Positions 1 through 5,874 of a DNA stretch of 5,874 nt are shown in pieces. The notes below the pieces were generated by a model. That model had not been told where the DNA came from, made no database searches, and saw nothing but the letters and a program-made list of their open reading frames with translations. Location: positions 1-5,874 of the forward strand of contig JAGBUF010000131.1 in NCBI GenBank assembly GCA_017630975.1, read 5' to 3'. The stretch's first letter is position 1. The number at the start of each line of letters is the position of its first letter. This DNA comes from Paraprevotella sp. Its GTDB lineage: Bacteria; Bacteroidota; Bacteroidia; Bacteroidales; Bacteroidaceae. The translations under genes and the position numbers were made by a program.

Positions 1-878
1 CGCAGGAAATCAAACTGCGCCAACTTCAAAGCTATCAAGAAGGTCTTATTCTGCCCCTGAGAACCTTCTCGTTTTATCGGGAAACCGCCTAACGACATTT
101 CCAAATCATCTTTATGTATGCCATGCAATGAATATCCCATAATGCGGTCCTTCATCCTATCCCTTCGTATCACCTCTAACAAATCCCCTCTTTGGCAATG
201 AGAAATATAGTGCAACCCTACCTCTTCACGACCCATTGAAATCTTTTCATAGAATTCTTGGAACACAGGTATGAACTCTTCGATATATGCCTTGCGCTTC
301 TCATAAATCTTTTCTCCCTCTATCGCCATCATATCTTCCCAAAGGCACATCAACTCCTCGTCTGGTTCTTCCTCTTGTTTCAGTAATACATTGCGCTGAG
401 CCAAAGCCTTGCCGTAACGCATCAAAGCATCCAAATATTCATGGTCATATTGTGAGATGACCATATCCATGAAACGACGACGTTCTTCACTTCCTCCAGC
501 AATCAAGTCGGCATCTGCAGGAGATACAAGAATCAATGGAACCAGACCGATATGTTCGGACAACTTCTTATATTCTTTCTTATTTCGTTTGAAACGCTTC
601 TTCTGTTTTTGTTTCAATCCACAATAGACCTCCTCCTGCTCACCGGATTCATGCACATACTCTCCTTGCAGCATGAAAAAGTCCTCACCATGCCTGATGT
701 TCTGCGAATCAATCGGATTGGTTGCACTTTTACAAAAAGATAAATAATATACGGCATCCAATAAATTGGTTTTTCCTTCTCCGTTATGCCCAATAAAACA
801 ATTGATCTTGGGCGAAAAATCCAATTCTGCTTGTGCCACATTCTTATAATTAAATATGGAAATCTTTTTCAGTATCAT
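1..878 (-). CDS. recF: DNA replication/repair protein RecF (3' end beyond window)
   Basis: RecF is an SMC-like ATPase that binds gapped DNA and, with RecO and RecR, loads RecA at stalled forks and single-strand gaps in the cytoplasm. Reading the minus strand from the ATG at 876-878, 292 codons are open to the left edge. Seen directly: N-terminal MILKKISIFNYKN; a Walker A loop GHNGEGKT at residues 30-37; the RecF-typical SPADADLI...EERRRFMD block at about 119-138; GIHKDD at 253-258; and the ABC/SMC signature-like REGSQGQNKTF at 270-280. RecF proteins are usually about 360-370 residues, so roughly 70-80 residues with Walker B and the D-loop lie outside. The start is favoured because the protein begins right at the conserved first beta strand and a purine-rich AGGATAAAGG directly precedes the ATG. 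It is divergent from the TPR-ribH operon. No internal stop or frameshift was seen. The identification is firm. Confidence 0.96.
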   Translation of the reverse strand, partial: MILKKISIFNYKNVAQAELDFSPKINCFIGHNGEGKTNLLDAVYYLSFCKSATNPIDSQNIRHGEDFFMLQGEYVHESGEQEEVYCGLKQKQKKRFKRNKKEYKKLSEHIGLVPLILVSPADADLIAGGSEERRRFMDMVISQYDHEYLDALMRYGKALAQRNVLLKQEEEPDEELMCLWEDMMAIEGEKIYEKRKAYIEEFIPVFQEFYEKISMGREEVGLHYISHCQRGDLLEVIRRDRMKDRIMGYSLHGIHKDDLEMSLGGFPIKREGSQGQNKTFLIALKLAQFDFL

Positions 879-906
879 CCTTTATCCTCTTGCAAATTCA
901 ACGTTA

Positions 907-938
907 CAAAATTAACCTTTATCCACCATATCCTAAAA
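907..938 (-). promoter_or_regulatory. Candidate recF promoter (Bacteroidetes type)
   Basis: On the minus strand TAATTTTG (914 to 907) fits the Bacteroidetes -7 consensus TAnnTTTG exactly. A T-rich TTTT at 938 to 935 sits 20 bp upstream, where the -33 element is expected, though it lacks the usual final G. Transcription would start near 900, giving a leader of about 22 nt before the recF ATG. The call rests on consensus match and position only. Confidence 0.5.
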
Positions 939-953
939 ATAATGGCACATAAA

Positions 954-985
954 TTTCATCATACGGGATAATTTCGTTACTTTTG
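954..985 (+). promoter_or_regulatory. Candidate promoter of the TPR-ribH operon (Bacteroidetes type)
   Basis: TACTTTTG at 978-985 is an exact match to the Bacteroidetes -7 consensus TAnnTTTG. TTTC at 954-957, 20 bp upstream, is one base from the -33 consensus TTTG. The start point would be near 990-992, giving a leader of about 63 nt before the ATG at 1055. Spacing and location immediately upstream of the operon support it; there is no experimental evidence. Confidence 0.55.
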
Positions 986-998
986 CGTCGCTTTCATC

Positions 999-1014
999 CG
1001 TGTGCATACACACG
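999..1014 (+). other. Small inverted repeat in the presumed 5' leader of the TPR-ribH operon
   Basis: CGTGTG (999-1004), a 4-nt spacer CATA, and CACACG (1009-1014) form a perfect 6-bp hairpin or dyad. It lies just downstream of the predicted transcription start and about 40 nt before the ATG, and no T tract follows, so it is not a terminator. It could be an operator half-site pair, an RNA hairpin stabilising the 5' end, or chance. Confidence 0.35.
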
Positions 1015-1054
1015 TAAGCAAACACGATTAGAACAACAATAAAAATTAAATAAA

Positions 1055-1732
1055 ATGGCTCATAAAAAAACAACTGTTGAAGCTTCCAACGTAGAACAGA
1101 CAGTAACTGTATCTGAAGCATTCTTTGACAAGAACAAAAAAACTTTACTCTATGCGTTTATTGCTCTCATTGCAATCATTGGTGGTTATTTCCTTTACAA
1201 CAACTATGTTGTAGAACCACGTGAAGCAAAGGCAAACGATTTGATTTTTAAAGGACAAGAGTATTTCGCTGCCGACAACTACGAAATGGCACTGAATGGT
1301 GACGGACAAGGATACATCGGTTTCCTGAACATCGCAAAGGAATACGGAAGTACCAAAGCAGGCAACTTGGCTCAACTTTATGCAGGTATAAGCTATGCCA
1401 AATTGGGCAAGGCACAAGAGGCTGTAGAATGTTTGAAGGATTTTGATGACTGCGACGATGAAATGGTGTCACCTGCTGCTCTTGGCGCATTGGGCAACTG
1501 CTATGCTGATTTGGAACAATTTGATAAAGCTGCGGCTACTTTGGTAAAAGCTGCTGAGAAGGCTAACAACAACAGCCTCAGCCCCATGTTCTTGATGGCT
1601 GCCGGACAAATCTACGAAGCACAAGGCAATATTGACAAGGCTTTGGACTGCTACCAAACCATCAAAGAAGAATACATCAACTCTATGCAATACGCAGAGG
1701 TTGACAAATATATTGAAAAAATCAGCAAATAA
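1055..1732 (+). CDS. Single-pass membrane protein with TPR repeats
   Basis: This 225-residue protein has a short Lys-rich cytoplasmic start, one predicted membrane helix at about residues 31-49 (LLYAFIALIAIIGGYFLYN), and a periplasmic part made of TPR-like helical pairs. The repeats fall at about 104-134 (LAQLYAGISYAKLGKAQEAVE), 140-170 (ALGALGNCYADLEQFDKAA) and 177-207 (FLMAAGQIYEAQGNIDKAL), with a more degenerate one at about 62-97. The layout resembles the YfgM-type TPR proteins that associate with the Sec translocon in proteobacteria, but that is architectural similarity only; the substrate or partner is unknown. The positive residues before the helix (KNKK) suggest N-in, C-out topology. 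The ATG is preceded by an A-rich leader, as is common in Bacteroidetes, and the next in-frame ATG is beyond the membrane helix. It is the first gene of an operon with ribH, 12 nt downstream, and is divergent from recF. TPR and membrane assignment are firm; function is not known. Confidence 0.9.
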   Translation: MAHKKTTVEASNVEQTVTVSEAFFDKNKKTLLYAFIALIAIIGGYFLYNNYVVEPREAKANDLIFKGQEYFAADNYEMALNGDGQGYIGFLNIAKEYGSTKAGNLAQLYAGISYAKLGKAQEAVECLKDFDDCDDEMVSPAALGALGNCYADLEQFDKAAATLVKAAEKANNNSLSPMFLMAAGQIYEAQGNIDKALDCYQTIKEEYINSMQYAEVDKYIEKISK

Positions 1733-1744
1733 TCATACCCTACG

Positions 1745-2236
1745 ATGGCTACCAATTTGCACAACCTTTCTGAGTACGACATCCAATCGGTACCCAACGC
1801 AAAAGGCATGCGGTTCGGCATTGTTGTCAGCGAGTGGAATCACAATATCACCGGTGCCTTGTTGGAAGGCGCACAACAAACACTCTTGAAACATGGTGTA
1901 GAAGAGAATGATTTAATCATCATGACCGTACCGGGAAGTTTTGAGTTGGTGTTCGGCGCTGCGCAAATGGCAAAAAGCGGCAAGGTGGATGGTGTGATCG
2001 CCATCGGTTGTGTGATTCGTGGTGACACCCCACATTTTGACTATATCTGTGAAGGGGCAACCCAAGGATTAGCCGAACTGAACACCACTGGCGATGTTCC
2101 GGTCATTTACGGTCTGCTCACTTGCAACAACTTGCAACAAGCACAAGATCGTGCCGGTGGCATATTGGGAAACAAAGGCGATGAGTGCGCCATCACAGCT
2201 ATCAAAATGGTAGATTTCAAAAAGAAATTAATTTAA
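1745..2236 (+). CDS. ribH: 6,7-dimethyl-8-ribityllumazine synthase
   Basis: RibH condenses 5-amino-6-ribitylamino-uracil with 3,4-dihydroxy-2-butanone 4-phosphate to give 6,7-dimethyl-8-ribityllumazine, the penultimate step of riboflavin synthesis; it normally assembles as pentamers or 60-mers in the cytoplasm. At 163 residues it is full length for the family (about 150-165). Motifs visible: VSEWN at 28-32, with Trp31 in the place of the aromatic residue that stacks on the pyrimidine; VPGSFEL at 62-68; [10 protein letters not shown] at 91-100, containing the catalytic histidine His97; IYGLLT at 121-126; and DRAG...GNKG at 135-145, with Arg136 and Lys144 as the phosphate-site residues. It starts 12 nt after the TPR gene stop, so the two are almost certainly cotranscribed, although no functional link is evident. 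No other rib genes and no FMN riboswitch are present in the window. A strong hairpin terminator follows the stop codon. Confidence 0.97.
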   Translation: MATNLHNLSEYDIQSVPNAKGMRFGIVVSEWNHNITGALLEGAQQTLLKHGVEENDLIIMTVPGSFELVFGAAQMAKSGKVDGVIAIGCVIRGDTPHFDYICEGATQGLAELNTTGDVPVIYGLLTCNNLQQAQDRAGGILGNKGDECAITAIKMVDFKKKLI

Positions 2237-2250
2237 CTCTGATATCAGTT

Positions 2251-2297
2251 AAAAGTAAATGCCTCTGCTATTCAACCAGCAGAGGCATTTACTTTTT
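2251..2297. terminator. Bidirectional intrinsic terminator between ribH and metH
   Basis: AAAAGTAAATGCCTCTGCT (2251-2269) and its exact complement (2278-2296) form a perfect 19-bp stem around an 8-nt loop. The outer stem is A4 on the left and T4 on the right with one more T at 2297, so each strand ends its hairpin in a T tract. It lies between the convergent ribH (stop at 2236) and metH (stop at 2310) genes and can end both transcripts. Confidence 0.9.
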
Positions 2298-2309
2298 CAT
2301 CTTCTCAAC

Positions 2310-5048
2310 TTAAAATAGATTCATTTTCTTCTGACGTGCCTCCTCCAACGGAATCAAATCTTGCTTTGTTATTTTCGCATCATGTCGGAGTTGCTCCTGT
2401 TCCTTTTTCAATTCAGCGATAGCAACTTCTTTTGTTGCAACATTTAACAAACGGTCGGCTATCAAAGCATTCTGTGAGGCATCCTTCACCCAAACAACCG
2501 GTCCATCATATACCGGTGCTATCTTCAAAGCGGTATGCAGACGACTGGTTGTTGCTCCTCCTATCATCACCGGAACGGAAACGCCTTCACGTTTCAATGC
2601 CTCGCATACATATACCATTTCTGAAAGACTGGGTGTTATCAAGCCACTTAACCCAATCACATCGGGATGCAGTTCCTTGGCTTTGGCCACTATTGTTTCG
2701 GCTGGGACCATCACTCCCAAATCCACAATTTCATAATTATTGCATGCCATCACTACCGACACAATATTTTTACCAATATCGTGCACATCACCTTTGACCG
2801 TAGCCAACAACACACGTCGTTTATTGGAATTTTCTATATGGTTCTCCTTTTCAATTTGAGGTTCTAACAAATTCACGGCTTTCTGCATCACACGAGCTGT
2901 TTTCACCACCTGCGGAAGAAACATCTTTCCCTCACCGAACAACTCTCCCACCTGCATCATTCCTTTCATCAAAGGTTGTTCTATCACCTCCACTGCACGC
3001 TGATAAATGGTGAGTGCCTCATCCAAATCATCTTTCAGATAGGTATCAATTCCTTTCATCAAAGCATATTGCAAACGTTCGTCTACTGTCGTTTGTCGCC
3101 AACTCTCCCGTTGTTCTACAATCGACATTTTTGTCTGATCATCTTTCATTGACGACGCATAAGCAATCAATCGCTCTGCGGCCCCTTCACTATGGTTCAA
3201 TACCACATCTTCTATAAGTGCAAGGAGCTCACCTGGGAGTTCATCATAGAGAACAGATGTGGCCGGATTCACTATACCCATATCCATTCCTGCCTGACAA
3301 GCGTGGTAAAGAAATACGGCATGCATCGCCTCGCGGATATAATCATTTCCTCTAAAAGAAAAAGACAGGTTACTCACGCCACCGCTGACATGCGCTCCGG
3401 GAAGATGCTGACGTATCCATGCCGTAGCACGTATAAAATCCAACGCGTAGGCATTATGCTCCTCCATACCGGTCGCAATAGAAAGGATATTGGGATCAAA
3501 GATGATATCATTGGGAGGGAAACCAACCTTATCGACCAACAATCGATAGGCACGTTCACAAATCTCTATCTTCCTCTCATAGGAATCAGCCTGTCCTTGT
3601 TCGTCAAATGCCATAACAATCAGGGCTGCACCTAAGCGTTTCACCTCTCCGGCACGGGTTATGAAAACATCTTCGCCTTCTTTGAGTGATAAAGAATTGA
3701 CGATTCCCTTACCTTGCACGCACTTCAATCCGGCTTTAATAACTTCCCAGTCAGAAGAATCGAGCATGATCGGGACTCGTGCTATCTCCGGTTCGGCAGC
3801 CAACAGATTCAAAAAGATAATCATTTCTTGCTTTGCATCCAGTAATCCGTCATCCATATTAACATCGATCACCATCGCACCATCTTCAACCTGTTTTCTG
3901 GCAATATGCAATGCCTCTTCATATTGCCCCTCTTTGATCAACCTTAAAAATTTTCTTGAACCGGCAACATTGCAGCGCTCCCCAACATTGACAAACTTAA
4001 TTTCCGGAGTCAATTCAAAAGTCTCCAAGCCACTTAAACACAAATGTCCCTTCCTTTGTTGAGGAACATACGGCAATCCATTCTCTACCAATCCGGGGAA
4101 CAAAGAAATATACTCATCCGTTGTTCCACAACAACCGCCTACAATGTTCACCCACCCTTCATCAACAAACTTGCGCACCTCTTCTGCCATTTGTTCTGGC
4201 GTTTGATCGTATTCACCCAAAGCGTTAGGCAAACCCGCATTCGGATATACTGATATATAATAAGGAGAAAATTGACTTAATCTCTTTATATAAGGTAACA
4301 TGTCCTTTGCCCCAAAGGAGCAGTTCAGTCCAACAGAGAAAATGTCTGCATGCGACACTGAAGTCAAAAAGGCCTCCAATGTTTGTCCGGAAAGTGTGCG
4401 TCCTCCGGCATCAGCAATCGTCACCGAAAGCATTATCGGCACCCTGCGGTGCATTGACATCATGGCTTTTTCAGCAGCATAAATAGCAGCTTTAGCATTC
4501 AGTGTATCAAAGATGGTTTCAATCAACAAGGCATCAACACCACCTTCCAATAGTGCCTCCATCTGTTCTTGATATGCTTCAGCCATTTCATCGAAGGTCA
4601 CACTGCGATAGGCAGGATGGTTCACATCAGGACTCATGGAACATGTTTTGTTCGTCGGACCGACAGAACCTACTACAAATCGAGGCTTATCAGGTGTTTT
4701 GGCAGTGAAAGCGTCTGCTTCTTCACGTGCAATCTTACAAGCCTCTAAGTTGATTTCTCTGCAGTAATCTTCCACATGATAATCGCTCATTGAGATACGT
4801 TGGGCACTGAATGTATTGGTTTCTATAATATCTGCACCTGCATTCAAATACTTCCTATGAATATCCCTTATCACATCCGGACGGGTCAGACATAACAAAT
4901 CATTATTTCCAGCCATTAGTCCCGGAACATCTCTAAAACGTTCACCTCTAAAATCATCTTCGGAAAGTCCGTAACGCTGTATCATGGTACCCATTGCACC
5001 ATCCAGCACCAGAATTCTCTCCTTTATTATCTGATCAAGTGTATGCAT
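2310..5048 (-). CDS. metH: Cobalamin-dependent methionine synthase lacking the activation domain
   Basis: MetH transfers the methyl group of 5-methyltetrahydrofolate to homocysteine through enzyme-bound cobalamin, giving methionine and tetrahydrofolate in the cytoplasm. The 912 residues cover, in order: the homocysteine-binding barrel (about 1-325; [10 protein letters not shown] at 15-24, zinc ligands Cys243, Cys306 and Cys307); the pterin/folate barrel (about 345-610; [16 protein letters not shown] at 352-367, [10 protein letters not shown] at 395-404); the helical cap (about 645-735); and the cobalamin domain (about 745-875; GDVHDIGKN at 753-761 with cobalt ligand His756, GLSGLITPS at 799-807, IGGATTS at 829-835). 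The protein stops in the linker after the cobalamin domain ([12 protein letters not shown]). E. coli MetH has about 1227 residues and continues there into the AdoMet-binding reactivation domain. The stop is followed at once by a terminator and convergent ribH, so the missing domain is not encoded downstream. The start is well placed, because [17 protein letters not shown] aligns with the family N-terminus and AAAGG directly precedes the ATG. It lies 45 nt after smpB. Confidence 0.96.
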   Translation of the reverse strand: MHTLDQIIKERILVLDGAMGTMIQRYGLSEDDFRGERFRDVPGLMAGNNDLLCLTRPDVIRDIHRKYLNAGADIIETNTFSAQRISMSDYHVEDYCREINLEACKIAREEADAFTAKTPDKPRFVVGSVGPTNKTCSMSPDVNHPAYRSVTFDEMAEAYQEQMEALLEGGVDALLIETIFDTLNAKAAIYAAEKAMMSMHRRVPIMLSVTIADAGGRTLSGQTLEAFLTSVSHADIFSVGLNCSFGAKDMLPYIKRLSQFSPYYISVYPNAGLPNALGEYDQTPEQMAEEVRKFVDEGWVNIVGGCCGTTDEYISLFPGLVENGLPYVPQQRKGHLCLSGLETFELTPEIKFVNVGERCNVAGSRKFLRLIKEGQYEEALHIARKQVEDGAMVIDVNMDDGLLDAKQEMIIFLNLLAAEPEIARVPIMLDSSDWEVIKAGLKCVQGKGIVNSLSLKEGEDVFITRAGEVKRLGAALIVMAFDEQGQADSYERKIEICERAYRLLVDKVGFPPNDIIFDPNILSIATGMEEHNAYALDFIRATAWIRQHLPGAHVSGGVSNLSFSFRGNDYIREAMHAVFLYHACQAGMDMGIVNPATSVLYDELPGELLALIEDVVLNHSEGAAERLIAYASSMKDDQTKMSIVEQRESWRQTTVDERLQYALMKGIDTYLKDDLDEALTIYQRAVEVIEQPLMKGMMQVGELFGEGKMFLPQVVKTARVMQKAVNLLEPQIEKENHIENSNKRRVLLATVKGDVHDIGKNIVSVVMACNNYEIVDLGVMVPAETIVAKAKELHPDVIGLSGLITPSLSEMVYVCEALKREGVSVPVMIGGATTSRLHTALKIAPVYDGPVVWVKDASQNALIADRLLNVATKEVAIAELKKEQEQLRHDAKITKQDLIPLEEARQKKMNLF

Positions 5049-5057
5049 CCTTTATCT

Positions 5058-5089
5058 AAAAAAAGAGACGCTCGCTCATGCTCACGTCT
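5058..5089 (-). terminator. Hairpin plus T7 tract between smpB and metH (terminator or attenuator)
   Basis: On the minus strand AGACG (5089-5085) pairs with CGTCT (5070-5066). One T-G pair and two inner G-C pairs can extend the stem beyond two mismatches, closed by an ATGA loop. C and seven T (5064-5058) follow directly, the usual form of an intrinsic terminator. It begins just after the smpB stop (5094) and its T tract ends 9 nt before the metH ATG, leaving no room for a separate promoter. metH transcripts entering from upstream must therefore pass it, so it may act as a partial terminator or attenuator. The stem is modest, so termination could be incomplete. Confidence 0.65.
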
Positions 5090-5093
5090 GCTA

Positions 5094-5566
5094 TTAGTAT
5101 TTCTTGAATTGACGATCCATCTCGCGACGATCTTCTTTTTCCTTCAACGTTTGACGTTTGTCGTATTCTTTCTTACCGCGACAGAGATGTATATCCAGTT
5201 TGGCACGTCCACTCTCATCAATAAAAAGTAGGTGGGAATCAGCGTAAAGCCCGGACTTTTCATGTCCTGTTGCAGTTTTCTTATCTCCCTACGGTTCAAC
5301 AACAACTTACGATCACGGCGCGCCACATGGTTATTGTATGAACCGTATGAATATTCCGCCACATACATATTTTTCACCCACACCTCTCCGTTGTGTACAA
5401 AACAAAACGTGTCTACCAAAGCGGCTTTTCCTGCCCTGATAGACTTGATTTCCGTTCCGGTGAGGACGATGCCTGCCGTATATTTATCCAACAACAAATA
5501 ATCAAACGAAGCACGTTTGTTTTTGATGCTCAATCCTTTTACCTTATTTGTTTTTTTCTCTGCCAT
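5094..5566 (-). pseudogene. smpB: SsrA-binding protein SmpB, interrupted by a one-base frameshift
   Basis: SmpB binds tmRNA (ssrA) and delivers it to stalled ribosomes for trans-translation. From the ATG at 5564-5566 the protein begins [18 protein letters not shown] and shows the family blocks [20 protein letters not shown] (21-40), [12 protein letters not shown] (41-52), [10 protein letters not shown] (71-80), RRDRKLLL (83-90) and SPGFTLIPT (104-112). After residue 114 the reading frame leaves the family pattern and stops at 5144-5146, giving 140 residues with a 26-residue unrelated tail. The conserved remainder continues in another frame: [10 protein letters not shown], then [20 protein letters not shown], ending FKKY and TAA at 5094-5096. 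Restoring one T to the T5 run at 5223-5227 gives an uninterrupted 157-residue SmpB of normal length. As read, the product lacks the basic C-terminal tail with the DKR motif, which enters the mRNA channel and is needed for tagging. The start is set by conserved KxNK spacing and AGGAATAAAGG just upstream; the alternative TTG at 5581 overlaps the upstream gene and is not credible. It could be a sequencing error, a true mutation or, less likely, recoding. Confidence 0.88.
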
Positions 5567-5570
5567 ACCT

Positions 5571-5874
5571 TTATTCCTCAACTATCTCACCGAACAATTC
5601 AAGATGTTCATCCACATAACATGCCAGTGTAGCCGTCACCTCCTCTTCCATTTCGACAAATTCATCATCCAAATCATCAAACTCGGAATAACGTTCAAAC
5701 AATTCCATAAACTCCTGTTCGTCACATTCCTTCACGATTTCCGCACCGTATTTGGTTAAAACTTCATCCAAAGCCGCATCAAACGCCTGTTGGCTGGGGA
5801 AGGATTTTTTCACCAGCACTTCGCTGGGAATTCCCGCATCTTTCGCCCGGGTAAGCGCGTAAACGCCCTCCCTA
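5571..5874 (-). CDS. Unrecognised acidic protein, C-terminal 100 residues only
   Basis: The minus-strand frame is open from the right edge to the TAA at 5571-5573, giving 100 visible codons. No in-frame ATG lies in the window, and the GTG at 5817-5819 is an internal valine with open frame upstream, so the true start is outside. The visible part begins [20 protein letters not shown] and continues through a helical stretch ([17 protein letters not shown]) into a strongly acidic tail: 22 Asp/Glu and only 2 Lys/Arg in the last 53 residues, including [14 protein letters not shown]. There is no membrane segment or signal. I do not recognise the family. The [12 protein letters not shown] stretch is reminiscent of the nucleotide-binding part of PurN-type formyltransferases, but what follows is not, so I give no function. 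The stop is 4 nt before the smpB ATG, which suggests cotranscription with smpB. Confidence 0.72.
   Translation of the reverse strand, partial: REGVYALTRAKDAGIPSEVLVKKSFPSQQAFDAALDEVLTKYGAEIVKECDEQEFMELFERYSEFDDLDDEFVEMEEEVTATLACYVDEHLELFGEIVEE

Noticed and set aside
614..841. Minus-strand open frame of 75 codons near the recF start, and the plus-strand frames overlapping it.
   Set aside because: The recF frame, with Walker A at residues 30-37, accounts for this region; these are out-of-frame shadows.
2239..2248. 10-bp palindrome CTGATATCAG just after ribH.
   Set aside because: It is short, lies directly next to the terminator, and has no second copy or promoter context that would suggest a binding site.
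3192..3635. Plus-strand open frame of 147 codons inside metH.
   Set aside because: It lies entirely antisense to a conserved part of metH, and its translation shows no recognisable protein features. It is a shadow of the metH coding sequence, as are the other plus-strand frames between 2432 and 4708.
5218..5232. Programmed -1 frameshifting in smpB at C TTT TTA.
   Set aside because: The T run is only five long, the P-site codon would have to re-pair from TTT to CTT, and I see no clear stimulatory stem just downstream. A simple indel or base-call error is more likely, so recoding is kept only as a minor alternative.
5144..5581. A 145-residue frame starting with TTG at 5581 and ending at 5144 as the intact smpB gene.
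   Set aside because: The TTG start overlaps the upstream gene, and the family N-terminus begins at the ATG at 5566. The last 26 residues are unlike SmpB, while the true C-terminus is present in the neighbouring frame.
5571..5819. An 82-residue protein starting at the GTG at 5819.
   Set aside because: The frame stays open upstream to the window edge with plausible coding sequence, so the GTG is an internal valine codon and the gene is partial.
5720..5874. A frameshifted remnant of purN, suggested by the [12 protein letters not shown] stretch.
   Set aside because: The sequence downstream is a clean acidic coding region in the same frame, and the other frames do not show the PurN active-site motifs. 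The resemblance is short and may be chance.

Overview
The window looks like ordinary chromosome from a member of the Bacteroidales (Bacteroides, Parabacteroides or Prevotella type). Three things support this. The two recognisable promoters in the recF/TPR intergenic region match the Bacteroidetes sigma-70 consensus (-7 TAnnTTTG with a T-rich -33 element about 20 bp upstream) and not the E. coli consensus. The leader of the TPR gene is A-rich and lacks a strong Shine-Dalgarno sequence. The gene set and domain architectures, with a MetH that has no activation domain and a membrane TPR protein in front of ribH, also fit. The placement rests on gene content and promoter style only; there is no rRNA or other phylogenetic marker here.

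Left part (1-878, minus strand): the first 292 codons of recF, running off the left edge before the Walker B region. A 176-bp divergent intergenic region (879-1054) holds back-to-back candidate promoters and a small hairpin in the presumed leader of the plus-strand operon. Middle (1055-2236, plus strand): a two-gene operon of a single-pass membrane TPR protein and ribH (lumazine synthase), 12 nt apart. It ends at a perfect 19-bp hairpin (2251-2296) that can terminate transcription from both sides.

Right part (2310-5874, minus strand, transcribed right to left): the C-terminal 100 codons of an unrecognised acidic protein, then smpB 4 nt downstream, then a terminator-like hairpin, then metH. 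metH is 912 codons long and has the homocysteine, folate, cap and cobalamin domains with all key ligands, but no AdoMet-binding reactivation domain.

The genes are housekeeping: DNA repair (recF), riboflavin synthesis (ribH), ribosome rescue (smpB) and cobalamin-dependent methionine synthesis (metH). I see no mobile element, CRISPR array, RNA gene or new defence-like system. The most notable observation is that smpB is split by an apparent one-base deletion in a run of five T (5223-5227). The conserved C-terminal part, including the DKR motif, continues in the next frame. Next in interest is the hairpin plus T7 tract that ends only 9 nt before the metH start codon.
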